Of a DNA stretch of 64,000 bases, positions 1 to 7,549 are shown one piece after another (positions within the stretch are counted from its first letter, which is position 1; each line of letters opens with the position of its first letter). Under the pieces are notes generated by a model. It did not search any database, had not been told where the DNA came from, and was given only the letters and a program-made list of their open reading frames with translations. Made by a program: the position numbers and the translations under genes. The DNA lies in the NCBI RefSeq assembly GCF_024199905.1, contig NZ_JANAFB010000018.1, forward strand, positions 1 through 64,000, read 5' to 3'. Source of the stretch: Rothia santali. GTDB lineage: Bacteria; Actinomycetota; Actinomycetes; Actinomycetales; Micrococcaceae.

Positions 1-111
1 GCCCTCGCGCTCCTTGTCGTGGGAGGGCTCGCGTGGGTCTCGGGGCCCGGCTCCGGGGCGTTCCCCCTCTTGATCCTCGTCGGCGTCGTCACGATGGTGC
101 CGACGGCGAGC
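1..111. repeat. Inverted copy of 711-821
   Basis: Bases 1-111 are the exact reverse complement of 711-821, which lies inside the PH-domain membrane protein gene on the minus strand. The match stops at 111. From 103 the sequence also matches 826-856 in direct orientation, through 133. The shared ACGGCGAGC (103-111) is therefore the junction. The arm may continue left of the window. This is either a real microhomology-mediated inversion/template switch or a chimeric assembly join. Confidence 0.9.
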
Positions 112-132
112 AGGAGCACCCGGCCACTGCGC

Positions 133-354
133 TTCCTGGCCCGGACGATCGGGCGGCACTCGCTGGTGGCGACCGTCGCGGTGCGGGACATCGCGGAGTA
201 CACCGAGGTCGTGCGCGGGCTCCGGGGGCTTCCCGGCGTGGCCGCCGCGGAGACGTGGATCCACGCCGCGGTGTGGACCGAGCGCTACGACTGGAGCCTG
301 GAGCGGCTGGTGGGGCGGCGGGGCGCGCGGCCGAGGGAAGATGAGGGACCCTGA
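133..354 (+). pseudogene. 3' fragment of an Lrp/AsnC-family regulator
   Basis: The last about 73 codons read as the effector-binding (RAM) domain of an Lrp/AsnC-type regulator: a beta strand LVATVAVRD, a helix with EYTEVV, then LPGVAAAETWIHAAVW, and a charged tail. No helix-turn-helix is present. Upstream of 133 the frame runs into the foreign junction (1-133) that encodes a membrane helix of the neighbouring gene, so the true 5' end has been lost. The open frame starting at 19 is a hybrid and not a credible native protein. Family assignment rests on the overall pattern only. It could be the intact end of a gene broken by the rearrangement, or an assembly chimera. Confidence 0.55.
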
Positions 355-884
355 CGCGGGGCGTCGCGGGGAGCCCTGGCCTCGGGCGTCAGACCTCGTC
401 GCGCGCGGCGTCCTCCGGGGGTTCTCGAACGCGGTGCGACCAGGGCGGCGACGACGGCGTCTTGGTCCTCCGCCGTGACCACCCAGGTCCGCTCGGCGGT
501 GACGATCGTGACGGTCGGCCCGCCCGTGACCAGCCCGCGGGCGCCGTCCTGGAGGAACTTGTAGCCGTATCCGGGGGCGAAGGTCCAGCGGTCGGTGGGC
601 TCCACGGAGAGGATCGACTCGGCGGGCAGGCGCTTGCGGACGAGGGGGCGCAGGCGGAGCTCGACATCGCCGGCCTCGTTCCGGAGGACCTCGGCGCGCA
701 GGGCCAGGGCGCTCGCCGTCGGCACCATCGTGACGACGCCGACGAGGATCAAGAGGGGGAACGCCCCGGAGCCGGGCCCCGAGACCCACGCGAGCCCTCC
801 CACGACAAGGAGCGCGAGGGCCGTCACGGCGAGCAGGAGCACCCGGCCACTGCGCTCGAGTCCCACGGAGGACACTGTTCTCAT
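285..884 (-). CDS. Small PH-like domain membrane protein
   Basis: The ATG at 884 gives a protein with two hydrophobic segments (about residues 14-34 and 38-62). A compact bacterial PH-like region follows (about 65-150: LRAEVL, PAESILSVEP, TWVVTAEDQDAVVAAL). Such proteins are membrane-anchored with a cytosolic beta-rich domain; the function is unknown. AAGGAG lies 13 nt upstream, a rather long spacing. In the frame shown the stop is at 285 and the last 50 residues are Arg/Pro-rich. In the next frame a more natural acidic end (EPPEDAARDEV) stops at 389, so a one-base indel near 430 is likely and the gene probably ends at 389. Bases 711-821 of this gene are duplicated in inverse orientation at the window edge. 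Confidence 0.6.
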   Translation of the reverse strand: MRTVSSVGLERSGRVLLLAVTALALLVVGGLAWVSGPGSGAFPLLILVGVVTMVPTASALALRAEVLRNEAGDVELRLRPLVRKRLPAESILSVEPTDRWTFAPGYGYKFLQDGARGLVTGGPTVTIVTAERTWVVTAEDQDAVVAALVAPRSRTPGGRRARRGLTPEARAPRDAPRQGPSSSLGRAPRRPTSRSRLQS

Positions 885-1046
885 GGCGATGGCGCGGCTC
901 CTTCGGCGTCGGCGGGCCTCCACCCGGGGCGGGTTCGGAGATTCCAGCCTGACATGCGGGAACGGCGTCGACCCACTCGGTGACGGCCCGATGACGCGGT
1001 GCACGCGCTCAGCCCCGCGGCGAGTACCACCTCGCCGCGCAGCCCC
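885..1046. other. Intergenic, no gene seen
   Basis: This 162-bp gap lies between the 3' end of the deaminase/GNAT gene and the start of the PH-domain gene, both on the minus strand. It holds the AAGGAG ribosome-binding site of the latter. I see no strong terminator or further gene. Confidence 0.5.
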
Positions 1047-2144
1047 TCACCCCAGCGGCTTCTTGAACCCCGAGTGCGACGCCGCGTACCCCAGCCGCTC
1101 GTAGAAGCGGTGGGCGTCCGCCCGCGAGCCGTCCGAGGTCAGCTGCGCCAGCACCGCGCCGCGGGAGCGCCCGTAGTCCTCGGCCCACGCGAGCATCGCG
1201 GTGCCCAGCCCGGAGCCGCGCTCGCCGGCCGCGATCCGCACCGCCTCGATCTGCAGCCGCCGCGCACCGCCGCGGGAGAGGCCGGGGAGGATCGTCAGCT
1301 GCATGGTCCCCGCGAGCCGCCCCTCCTCGTCCAGGACGACGGCGAGGAAGTGGTGCGGGTCGCCGTCGATCTCCTCGAATGCGGCGAGGTAGGTCCCGAC
1401 GTCGGCGCGCTCGCGCTCGCGGCCGAGGACGTCGTCGTGCAGGAGCTCCACGATCTCGGGGACGTGCTCGGAGCGCGCCTGCTCGACCGTGAAGGCGCGG
1501 TCGCCCGCGCGGACCAGGGATGCCGCGGTGCTCCGGGCGGCCCCGGACGGCACTGTGCCGGACCCCGAGGTTCCGGACGACGCGGACCCGGACGACACGG
1601 ACCCGGACGCCGCGGGCCCGGGCGGCATGGTGCCGGGCGACGCGGGCCCGGGCGACGCGGCCCCGGACGGCGCAGTCCCGAAGGCCGATCCGGCGCTCCC
1701 CGCCGACGACGCCACACCTGCCCGGGTGCCGGACCCCGCCGGCGGCGTCGGGCGGGACAGGGCGAGCCGGTCGTACGGGAGGGGCAGCAGCTCGCCGACC
1801 CGGTGGGCCTCCAGGCCGCGCACCGTGGGCACGACGCACTCGATGCCCGGGTCCAGCTCGAACAGGATCTGCCGGCACATCCCGCACGGCGCGATCACCT
1901 GGCCGGTGGGCCCGTGGATCGCCACCACGGCCCGCACCGGGTCCTCCGGGAAGCGCGCGGCGTGGTTGGACAGGGCGACCATCTCGGCGCACGGCCCGCC
2001 CAGGTAGTGGTGGGTGTTCAGCCCGCGCACGACCTCGCCACCGGCCGTCAGCAGCGCCGCGGCCACGGTGTGGTCGCCGCTGTCGCAGCGGCGGGCCTCG
2101 TCGGTGACGGCCTCGACGAGCTCGCGCAGATCCTCGGTGATCAT
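1047..2144 (-). CDS. Cytidine deaminase-GNAT acetyltransferase fusion
   Basis: This 365-aa protein has two unrelated enzymatic modules. Residues 1-130 are a zinc-dependent cytidine/blasticidin-type deaminase: the metal-site CAE is at 52-54 and PCGMC (Cys87, Cys90) supplies the other ligands, so the active site looks complete. Residues about 130-215 are a Ser/Gly/Pro/Ala linker encoded by 15-bp tandem repeats. Residues about 217-365 are a GNAT N-acetyltransferase, with the core VRIAAGERGSGLGTAML (acetyl-CoA loop) and RFYERLGY near the end. The deaminase probably acts on (deoxy)cytidine in nucleoside salvage; the acetyl acceptor is unknown. The gene starts 4 bp after the stop of the upstream small membrane protein, so the two are probably co-transcribed. 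A substrate-detoxifying role (nucleoside antibiotics) is possible but unproven. Confidence 0.8.
   Translation of the reverse strand: MITEDLRELVEAVTDEARRCDSGDHTVAAALLTAGGEVVRGLNTHHYLGGPCAEMVALSNHAARFPEDPVRAVVAIHGPTGQVIAPCGMCRQILFELDPGIECVVPTVRGLEAHRVGELLPLPYDRLALSRPTPPAGSGTRAGVASSAGSAGSAFGTAPSGAASPGPASPGTMPPGPAASGSVSSGSASSGTSGSGTVPSGAARSTAASLVRAGDRAFTVEQARSEHVPEIVELLHDDVLGRERERADVGTYLAAFEEIDGDPHHFLAVVLDEEGRLAGTMQLTILPGLSRGGARRLQIEAVRIAAGERGSGLGTAMLAWAEDYGRSRGAVLAQLTSDGSRADAHRFYERLGYAASHSGFKKPLG
1546..1680. repeat. 15-bp tandem repeat encoding the fusion linker
   Basis: About nine degenerate 15-bp units (for example GACGACGCGGACCCG at 1576-1590 and GGCGACGCGGGCCCG at 1636-1650) lie end to end. 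Fifteen bp is five codons, so copy-number changes would lengthen or shorten the Ser/Gly/Pro linker between deaminase and GNAT domains without breaking the frame. Confidence 0.8.
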
Positions 2145-2148
2145 GCTC

Positions 2149-2637
2149 CTACCCTATGCCGAGGGGCGGTCCCTCCGCAGGCCGACGACGACGCCGGGGC
2201 CACCGCGCGAGCCGCACCGTGGAGCATCCGGCCGCGGTCAGCAGCGCGACGCCGAGGACGAGCGCGACGCTCCCGCCGGTGTGCGGCTGCCGGGACTCGA
2301 GCAGAAAGGCCCCGGCCAGCGCGTACTGGATCGCCGTCACCGCGACCGCCCACGCCAGCGGCCCGGGCCGGGCGGCGTCGTCGGCGGTCAGGCCCTGCCG
2401 GGTCCGGGAGCGCCGAGTGGCCTGCCGCGAGGCCGCGCCCACCCCGAGCACCAGGGCGACCGCCGAGGCGGCGGGCGGCAACGCGAGCCACCCCTCGACG
2501 TGGACCGCGGCGATCCCGAGCGTGAGGATCGCCGAGACGACGGCGGCCAGGAGCGCCAGTCGCTCGGCGGCCTCGCGGCCGTCGATCCGGCGCGGACGCG
2601 CCCGATCCGCCTCGGGTCGGGTCGGTGCGGTGGTCAT
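2149..2637 (-). CDS. Hypothetical four-helix membrane protein
   Basis: The 162-aa product has a charged N-terminus (about 1-25) followed by four hydrophobic segments: ALLAAVVSAILTLGIAAV, LALPPAASAVALVLGVGA, LAWAVAVTAIQYALAGAF and SVALVLGVALLTAAG. It ends in an Arg-rich tail. I do not recognise the family. The start at 2637 was chosen because GAGGAG sits 6 nt upstream; a longer frame from 2703 lacks this. Its stop (2149-2151) is 4 bp before the ATG of the deaminase/GNAT gene, which suggests a two-gene operon. No catalytic motif is visible; a small integral membrane protein of unknown role is the safest reading. Confidence 0.6.
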   Translation of the reverse strand: MTTAPTRPEADRARPRRIDGREAAERLALLAAVVSAILTLGIAAVHVEGWLALPPAASAVALVLGVGAASRQATRRSRTRQGLTADDAARPGPLAWAVAVTAIQYALAGAFLLESRQPHTGGSVALVLGVALLTAAGCSTVRLARWPRRRRRPAEGPPLGIG

Positions 2638-2956
2638 GGGGGCCTCCTCGGGGTCGGTGCGGCGGGCCGTGCGGCGTCGTCGGGCGGGATTCCACTCCAT
2701 CACGCGGCCCCGGGCGGTTCCCGGATGTGACGCGGGGGCGTCATCGCCGGAGCCACGGCACTGGGGCGGGTGTCACGCCGGGCCGGCCTTCGGGGCCCCT
2801 CGGCGTCGTCCTCTGCTCAGGCGACCAACCGGCGTGCACACCGATCCTAGGCCACCGGGGTGACCGGCGTCATACGATGGCCGGCAACGGGGCGCGGCGG
2901 CCGACGGGCTCGGCCGCGGCGCCCCGGCCACCGACCGCCGATCCGAGAGGCACGCC
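2638..2956. other. 319-bp divergent intergenic region with promoter
   Basis: This region separates the minus-strand small membrane protein (RBS GAGGAG close to 2645) from the plus-strand moaF-like gene. I see no coding sequence with actinobacterial codon bias. A TACGAT -10-like hexamer at 2873-2878 could drive moaF-SDR with a leader of about 70 nt. The rest is GC-rich without a clear repeat. Confidence 0.45.
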
Positions 2957-3742
2957 ATGAACGACGCCGCATTCATCTCCGTCGGGGCCCTGGGCGAAGG
3001 ATTCGCCCCGGACGCCAACATCCTCACCCCCGTGCAGACCCTCGACGGCACCCGCCACCGCCTGGTCTTCGAGGACGGTCCGGCGATCGAGCTCGCGGTC
3101 GGCTCCGGCGCCGCGAGCTGGGACGGGGCCGAGGAGGTCGCCGTCCGGGTGACCTCCGTCCGGGAGGGGGTCGCCCTCGTGGACGGCGTCACGGCCGAGG
3201 ACGTGTCCACCAGCTTCGTCCTCGACCTCGAGCAGGGCCTGGTCACGGTCGTCGAGGGGCGGCTCCCGGCCGAGGAGGAGCGCCGCGAGTCGGCGTGGAC
3301 GCGCGTCCAGCAGGGGCGGGAGCCGACCGCGGTGACCACCCGGGTCCGCCACGGCCGCATCGAGGGCGCGGGCGACGCCGGTGCCCCGCTCCACGCGCCC
3401 ACGGACCGGCTCGTAGGCCTGCGCAATCGCTACACCTACTCCCCGAACGAGTCCTACGAGCACATCTACCTCACGCCCGGGCTGTACACCTGGCACTGCA
3501 TCGGCGGCGTCGAGGCCGGCCTGGCGGACACCGACGCCTACGCCGCCGTCGCCCTCCGCGAGGACCTCATGCTGTTCGTGTGGCGCGAGAAGATCGTGCC
3601 CACCCTCGGCCTGCTGCTCATCGACCTCCGGGAGATGCGCACGGACGGCAAGATCTTCGGCAACGAGGGGTTCGACGCCGCCCGGACCGTCAACTTCCCC
3701 GCCGGCGCCCGCGCCGAGATCCTCAACCGGACCGAGGCGTGA
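2957..3742 (+). CDS. MoaF-like protein
   Basis: The 261-aa product resembles the MoaF family, which has two similar beta-barrel halves. The N-terminal half includes GTRHRLVFEDG. The C-terminal half carries the strongly patterned NRYTYSPNESYEHIYLT and GLYTWHCIGG, followed by DLMLFVWREKIVPT. The family name comes from a molybdenum-cofactor/monoamine-operon context, but its biochemical role is not established. No other molybdenum-cofactor gene is nearby. The ATG at 2957 has only a weak GAG upstream. The stop codon overlaps a GTG that begins the downstream SDR (GTGA), so the two are translationally coupled and may act on the same small molecule. No signal peptide is visible. Confidence 0.7.
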   Translation: MNDAAFISVGALGEGFAPDANILTPVQTLDGTRHRLVFEDGPAIELAVGSGAASWDGAEEVAVRVTSVREGVALVDGVTAEDVSTSFVLDLEQGLVTVVEGRLPAEEERRESAWTRVQQGREPTAVTTRVRHGRIEGAGDAGAPLHAPTDRLVGLRNRYTYSPNESYEHIYLTPGLYTWHCIGGVEAGLADTDAYAAVALREDLMLFVWREKIVPTLGLLLIDLREMRTDGKIFGNEGFDAARTVNFPAGARAEILNRTEA

Positions 3743-4575
3743 CGGGCGTGGGCGAGGCGCAGGAGCCCACCCCGCCCCGGGCGGCGGGCGCCGCCGCACC
3801 CCGGCGTCGCGCTGGTCACCGGCGGCGGCACCGGGATCGGTGCGGCCATCGCCCGCCGGCTCGCCGAGGAGGGCGACCGCGTCGTCGTCGTGGGCCGCCG
3901 GCGCGAGCCCTGGGCCGGGGGGCCGCCGGGCACGGGCTGATCGGGGCCCGCGCCGCCGACGTCGCGGACGGGGCGGGGATGGCGGCCCTGGTCGAGGCCG
4001 TCGTGGCCGAGCACGGCCGGCTGGACCGCGTCGTCGCCAACGCCGGGGGCCACGGCTTCGCCACGGTGGGGGAGACCGACGACGCCGCCTGGCGCGCGAG
4101 CATCGACGGGAACCTCACCACGGCCTTCGCGACCGCCCGGGCCGTGCTGCCCGCGCTCGCGGCGGGCGGGGGCTCGATCGTCTTCGTCTCCTCCCTGGCC
4201 GGCCTGCGCGCCGGGCCGGAGACCGCCGGGTACACGGTCGGCAAGCACGCGGTGATCGGGCTGATGCGCTCCGTGGCCCGCGACTACGGCCACCGGGGCG
4301 TGCGCGCCAACGCCGTCTGCCCCGGCTGGGTGCGCACCCCGATGGCCGACGAGGAGATGGCGCTGCTGGTCCGGGAGGGCGGGGCCGGGGACGTCGAGGA
4401 GGCGTACGCCCGGGTCACCCGCGACGTGCCGCTGCGGCGCCCCGCCGAGCCCGACGACGTCGCGGGCACCGTGGCCTTCCTCCTCGGCCCGGACGCCGCC
4501 TACGTCCACGGGGCGACGCTCGTGGTCGACGGCGGGGCGCACATCGTGGACCTGCCCACGCTCGCCTTCGGCTGA
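3739..4575 (+). pseudogene. Short-chain dehydrogenase/reductase, frameshifted as read
   Basis: A classical SDR of about 275 aa can be pieced together. The dinucleotide-binding TGGGTGIG lies in one frame (about 3803-3930). The rest lies in another frame: ADVADG, VANAGG, the catalytic Ser in IVFVSS, YTVGK (Tyr/Lys), NAVCPGWVRTPM and DGGAHIVD. Two compensating one-base shifts, before 3803 and near 3905-3940, would restore an unbroken protein from the GTG at 3739, which overlaps the moaF-like stop. Everything needed for catalysis is present, so this is probably an intact gene with sequence errors in GC homopolymers. It would be an NAD(P)-dependent oxidoreductase of unknown substrate. The 3' end overlaps the open frame of the convergent helicase. 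Confidence 0.7.
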
Positions 4576-7549
4576 GCGGGCGCCGGCCGCGGCGGCTGAG
4601 CACCGGCCCGGGGTCGAGGGCCGCGCGGCCGGCGTCGGGCTCGAAGGCCAGGGCGTCCAGGGGCTCCTCCTCCGCCCACTCGCTCACGTGCGGGCGGGTC
4701 AGCGGGTCGAAGGGCCAGAGCGCCGCGAGCACGGTGCCGGCCTGCGGGTTCTCGGCGCCCTCCGGCGGGGCTGGCTCCTCGTGCACGGTCTCGACCGGCA
4801 GGCCCCAGGCCGCGGCGCCGTCCAGGATCTCCCGGACGAACAGGGAGCCCTCCCGCGGGCGGGCCGAGGCCCCGATCCAGCGGCTGCCGCCCAGCATCAG
4901 GCGGCTCTTGGCGCGGGTCAGCGCCACGTAGGCCAGGCGGCGCTCCTCGGCGACGGTGCGCAGGTCGTTGTGCTCCGTGAACTCGGCCCAGCGCTCCTGC
5001 AGCTCCCCGGTGCTGCCGACCTCGGTGTCCCAGGCCGGCAGGTGCGCGGCGTCGCCCCGCAGCGGCCAGGGCAGGGCGCCGGGCTGCTTGAGCCACTCGT
5101 CGCGCTGGTCCGTGGGGAAGGTGCCGGCGTTCATCCCGTGCAGGTACACCTCGTCCCACTCCAGGCCCTTGGAGCCGTGGACGGTGAGCAGCTGCACGGC
5201 CCCGCCGCCGCCGGGCGCGGCGGGCGCGGCCAGGCCGCCCTCCTCGGCCAGGGCCGCCTCGAGCCAGGCGAGGAACGCGGTGACGCCGGTCGCCGAGGAG
5301 GTCACCGTGTAGCGGTGCTCGCGCACCTCCGGGATGACCAGGCCCGCCGGCGCCCCCTCCCCGGCCTCCGCGAAGCCGGTCGAGGCGCCGACGTCGAGGC
5401 TCGCCGCGACCCGGGGCGCGCTCGCGCAGTACTCCGCGGCCGCCTGGTAGAAGGCGTCGAGGTGGGCGCGGGCGGTGTGCACGTCCCGGCCGGGCTTGGA
5501 GGCGAGCTCGACGTCGAGCAGGGTCACCCGCTCGACGTGGTACAGCAGCGAGGTCAGGTCCTCGCCCAGGTAGCCGCGCAGCTCCTCGAGCTCGGCGGCC
5601 AGCCGCTCCAGGCGACCCCGCGCCTCCTCGCTCAGACCGCGCCCCTTGGCCGAGACCCAGCCCGGGCGGGGCAGGGTCTCGAGGGCCTCGACCAGGCTCG
5701 AGCCCTCGCTCGCCTCGCCCCCGCCGGAGCGCAGGAGCTCCTCGAGGCGGCGGGCGGCGTCGGGCGCGGCGTCGGCGCCCCGGTCCGGGACGGCGTCGCC
5801 CGGGCCCGCGTCCGGGCCGTCCCCACCGCGGCCGGCCTCGCCCGGCGCCTCGCCCTCCGGGGTCTCGAGGTCCTCGGCCATCCCCGAGGCGATGCTCTGC
5901 CGGCGCCGGCGGGCCAGGAAGCCGGCCCAGTCGTTGAGCGCCATGAGGTCCCGCGGGCCGATGCGCCAGCGCGCCCCGGCCAGCAGCCGCATGAGCGCGT
6001 CCGAGCGCGAGGGGTCCGAGAGCACCCGCAGGGTCGCGACGACGTCGAGCACCTCGGGGGACTCCAGCAGCCCGCCGAGGCCCACGAGCTCGTAGGGCAC
6101 CCCGACGCGCTCGCACTCGAGGCGGACCGTCTCCAGCTGGCGGCGGGCCCGGCAGAGCACGGCCGCGCTCGCGGGCTCCTCGCCCGCGGCGTCGCGGTCC
6201 TGGCGGCCGCGCCGGATCCGCTCGACCAGCGCCTCGGCCTCCTCGGTCTCCGTCGCCCAGGTGCCCACCAGCACCCGGCCGTCCTCCGGCTCGGGGCGCT
6301 CGACCAGGTCCGGGACCTCGATCGCCCGCTCCGAGCGGGCCCACGGCAGCGGCTCGGAGAGCGGGTGCGCGACCAGGTTCGCCGCGGCGAGGATGCGGCT
6401 GCCGTTCCGCCAGGCCACCGTGAGGTACCCCGGCCGGGGGTCCGGGCTGGGGAAGTACCGGTAGAAGTCGAAGAGCTGACCCTCCGAGGCCCCGCGGAAG
6501 CCGTAGATCGACTGCTTGGGGTCGCCCACGGCCATGACGCTGTGCCCGCCGCCGAACAGCTCGGAGAACAGCACCATCTGCGCGTGCGAGGTGTCCTGGA
6601 ACTCGTCCAGCAGCACGACGCGGTAGAGCTGGCGCTGCTCCCGGCCCACCGTGGGCACGGTGCGGGCGAGGGTCGCGGCGTCGGCCAGGAGGTCCCCGAA
6701 GTCCATGACCTGCATCGCCTTCTTGACGCGCTGGTAGCGCTCGGTCAGCTGCGCGACCAGCATCTTGGTCTCCAGGCGGGGCAGGGCCTCGTTGCGCGCC
6801 CGCTCCTCCTTCTTCAGCTTCTTGGGGTGCTCGTTGGGCAGGGCCCGCAGGCGCCCGGCGAGCTCGGCGCAGGCGGCGTGGACCTCGCCCGGCTCCCGCA
6901 GGTGCTCGGCGCACTCGCCGGCGAGCTGGAGCACGGCCCCGACCAGCGTCGAGGCCGCGGGCATCCGCTCGGGGACCTCGCCGTCCCAGTTCTCCACGAT
7001 CTGCGCGGCCAGCTGGTAGCACTGGGCCTGGCCCAGCTGGGTGACGTCACGCTCGATGCCGATGCGCAGGCCGTACTCCGCCACGAGGGACTTGGCGTAG
7101 GAGTGGTAGGTGCTGACCGTGGGGTCGAGCACCGGCTCGTCCGCGTCCGACCCGGCCGAGTAGAGGCCGGCCTCGGCCAGCTGGGCGAGGCGTGCGCTCA
7201 TGCGGTGGCGCAGCTCGCCGGCGGCCTTGGTCGTGAACGTCACCCCGAGGACCTCCTCGGGGCGGACCATCCCGTTGACCACCAGCCAGACCACGCGGTC
7301 CACCATGGTCGCGGTCTTGCCGGAGCCCGCCCCGGCCACGACCAGGCGCGGGCTCAGGTCCGCGCTGATGATCGCCGACTGCTCGGCGGTGGGCAGCGGG
7401 CGGCCCAGGGCGCGGGCGATCTCCTCCGGGCTGATCCGCGGCGCGCGGGCGGCCGCGGCGTCGGGCTCGGGGGCGTCGACGGCGTCGGGCCCGGGCTCGC
7501 GCTCGGGTGCCTCGGGGGGCCGCTGGCCTCGGGTCTCTGCGGTGCTCAC
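4415..7549 (-). CDS. AdnB-like UvrD/Rep-family helicase lacking nuclease tail
   Basis: The GTG at 7549 overlaps the stop of the upstream AdnA-like gene (GTGA). All superfamily 1A motifs are present: Walker A VVAGAGSGKTATM, Walker B LLDEFQDTSHAQM, motif III AVGDPKQSIYGFRG, motif V LLTVHGSKGLEWDEVYL and motif VI YVALTRAKSRLML. It should be an ATP-driven 3'-5' DNA translocase. AdnB of mycobacteria and its relatives continue with a PD-(D/E)XK nuclease domain. Here helicase-like sequence fades about 90 codons after motif VI, near 4640. The frame then runs antisense into the SDR gene with Arg/Pro-rich translation to 4415. The nuclease part is therefore missing, apparently replaced by the SDR segment. 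It may be a truncated gene or a misjoin. Confidence 0.75.
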   Translation of the reverse strand: MSTAETRGQRPPEAPEREPGPDAVDAPEPDAAAARAPRISPEEIARALGRPLPTAEQSAIISADLSPRLVVAGAGSGKTATMVDRVVWLVVNGMVRPEEVLGVTFTTKAAGELRHRMSARLAQLAEAGLYSAGSDADEPVLDPTVSTYHSYAKSLVAEYGLRIGIERDVTQLGQAQCYQLAAQIVENWDGEVPERMPAASTLVGAVLQLAGECAEHLREPGEVHAACAELAGRLRALPNEHPKKLKKEERARNEALPRLETKMLVAQLTERYQRVKKAMQVMDFGDLLADAATLARTVPTVGREQRQLYRVVLLDEFQDTSHAQMVLFSELFGGGHSVMAVGDPKQSIYGFRGASEGQLFDFYRYFPSPDPRPGYLTVAWRNGSRILAAANLVAHPLSEPLPWARSERAIEVPDLVERPEPEDGRVLVGTWATETEEAEALVERIRRGRQDRDAAGEEPASAAVLCRARRQLETVRLECERVGVPYELVGLGGLLESPEVLDVVATLRVLSDPSRSDALMRLLAGARWRIGPRDLMALNDWAGFLARRRRQSIASGMAEDLETPEGEAPGEAGRGGDGPDAGPGDAVPDRGADAAPDAARRLEELLRSGGGEASEGSSLVEALETLPRPGWVSAKGRGLSEEARGRLERLAAELEELRGYLGEDLTSLLYHVERVTLLDVELASKPGRDVHTARAHLDAFYQAAAEYCASAPRVAASLDVGASTGFAEAGEGAPAGLVIPEVREHRYTVTSSATGVTAFLAWLEAALAEEGGLAAPAAPGGGGAVQLLTVHGSKGLEWDEVYLHGMNAGTFPTDQRDEWLKQPGALPWPLRGDAAHLPAWDTEVGSTGELQERWAEFTEHNDLRTVAEERRLAYVALTRAKSRLMLGGSRWIGASARPREGSLFVREILDGAAAWGLPVETVHEEPAPPEGAENPQAGTVLAALWPFDPLTRPHVSEWAEEEPLDALAFEPDAGRAALDPGPVLSRRGRRPLSRRRAWAGPRCAPRRRPRASPRGRRRRPGRGGRPRCPRRRRARRGAAAARRG

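Noticed and set aside
19-354. A 111-aa membrane-anchored regulator
   Set aside because: The membrane part is an inverted copy of the neighbouring gene; the frame is a chance joint.
2860-4575. A single 571-codon plus-strand frame suggesting a long N-terminal extension of the SDR
   Set aside because: Its first 300 codons are Arg/Pro-rich antisense-like translation overlapping the true moaF-like gene; only the SDR part is real.
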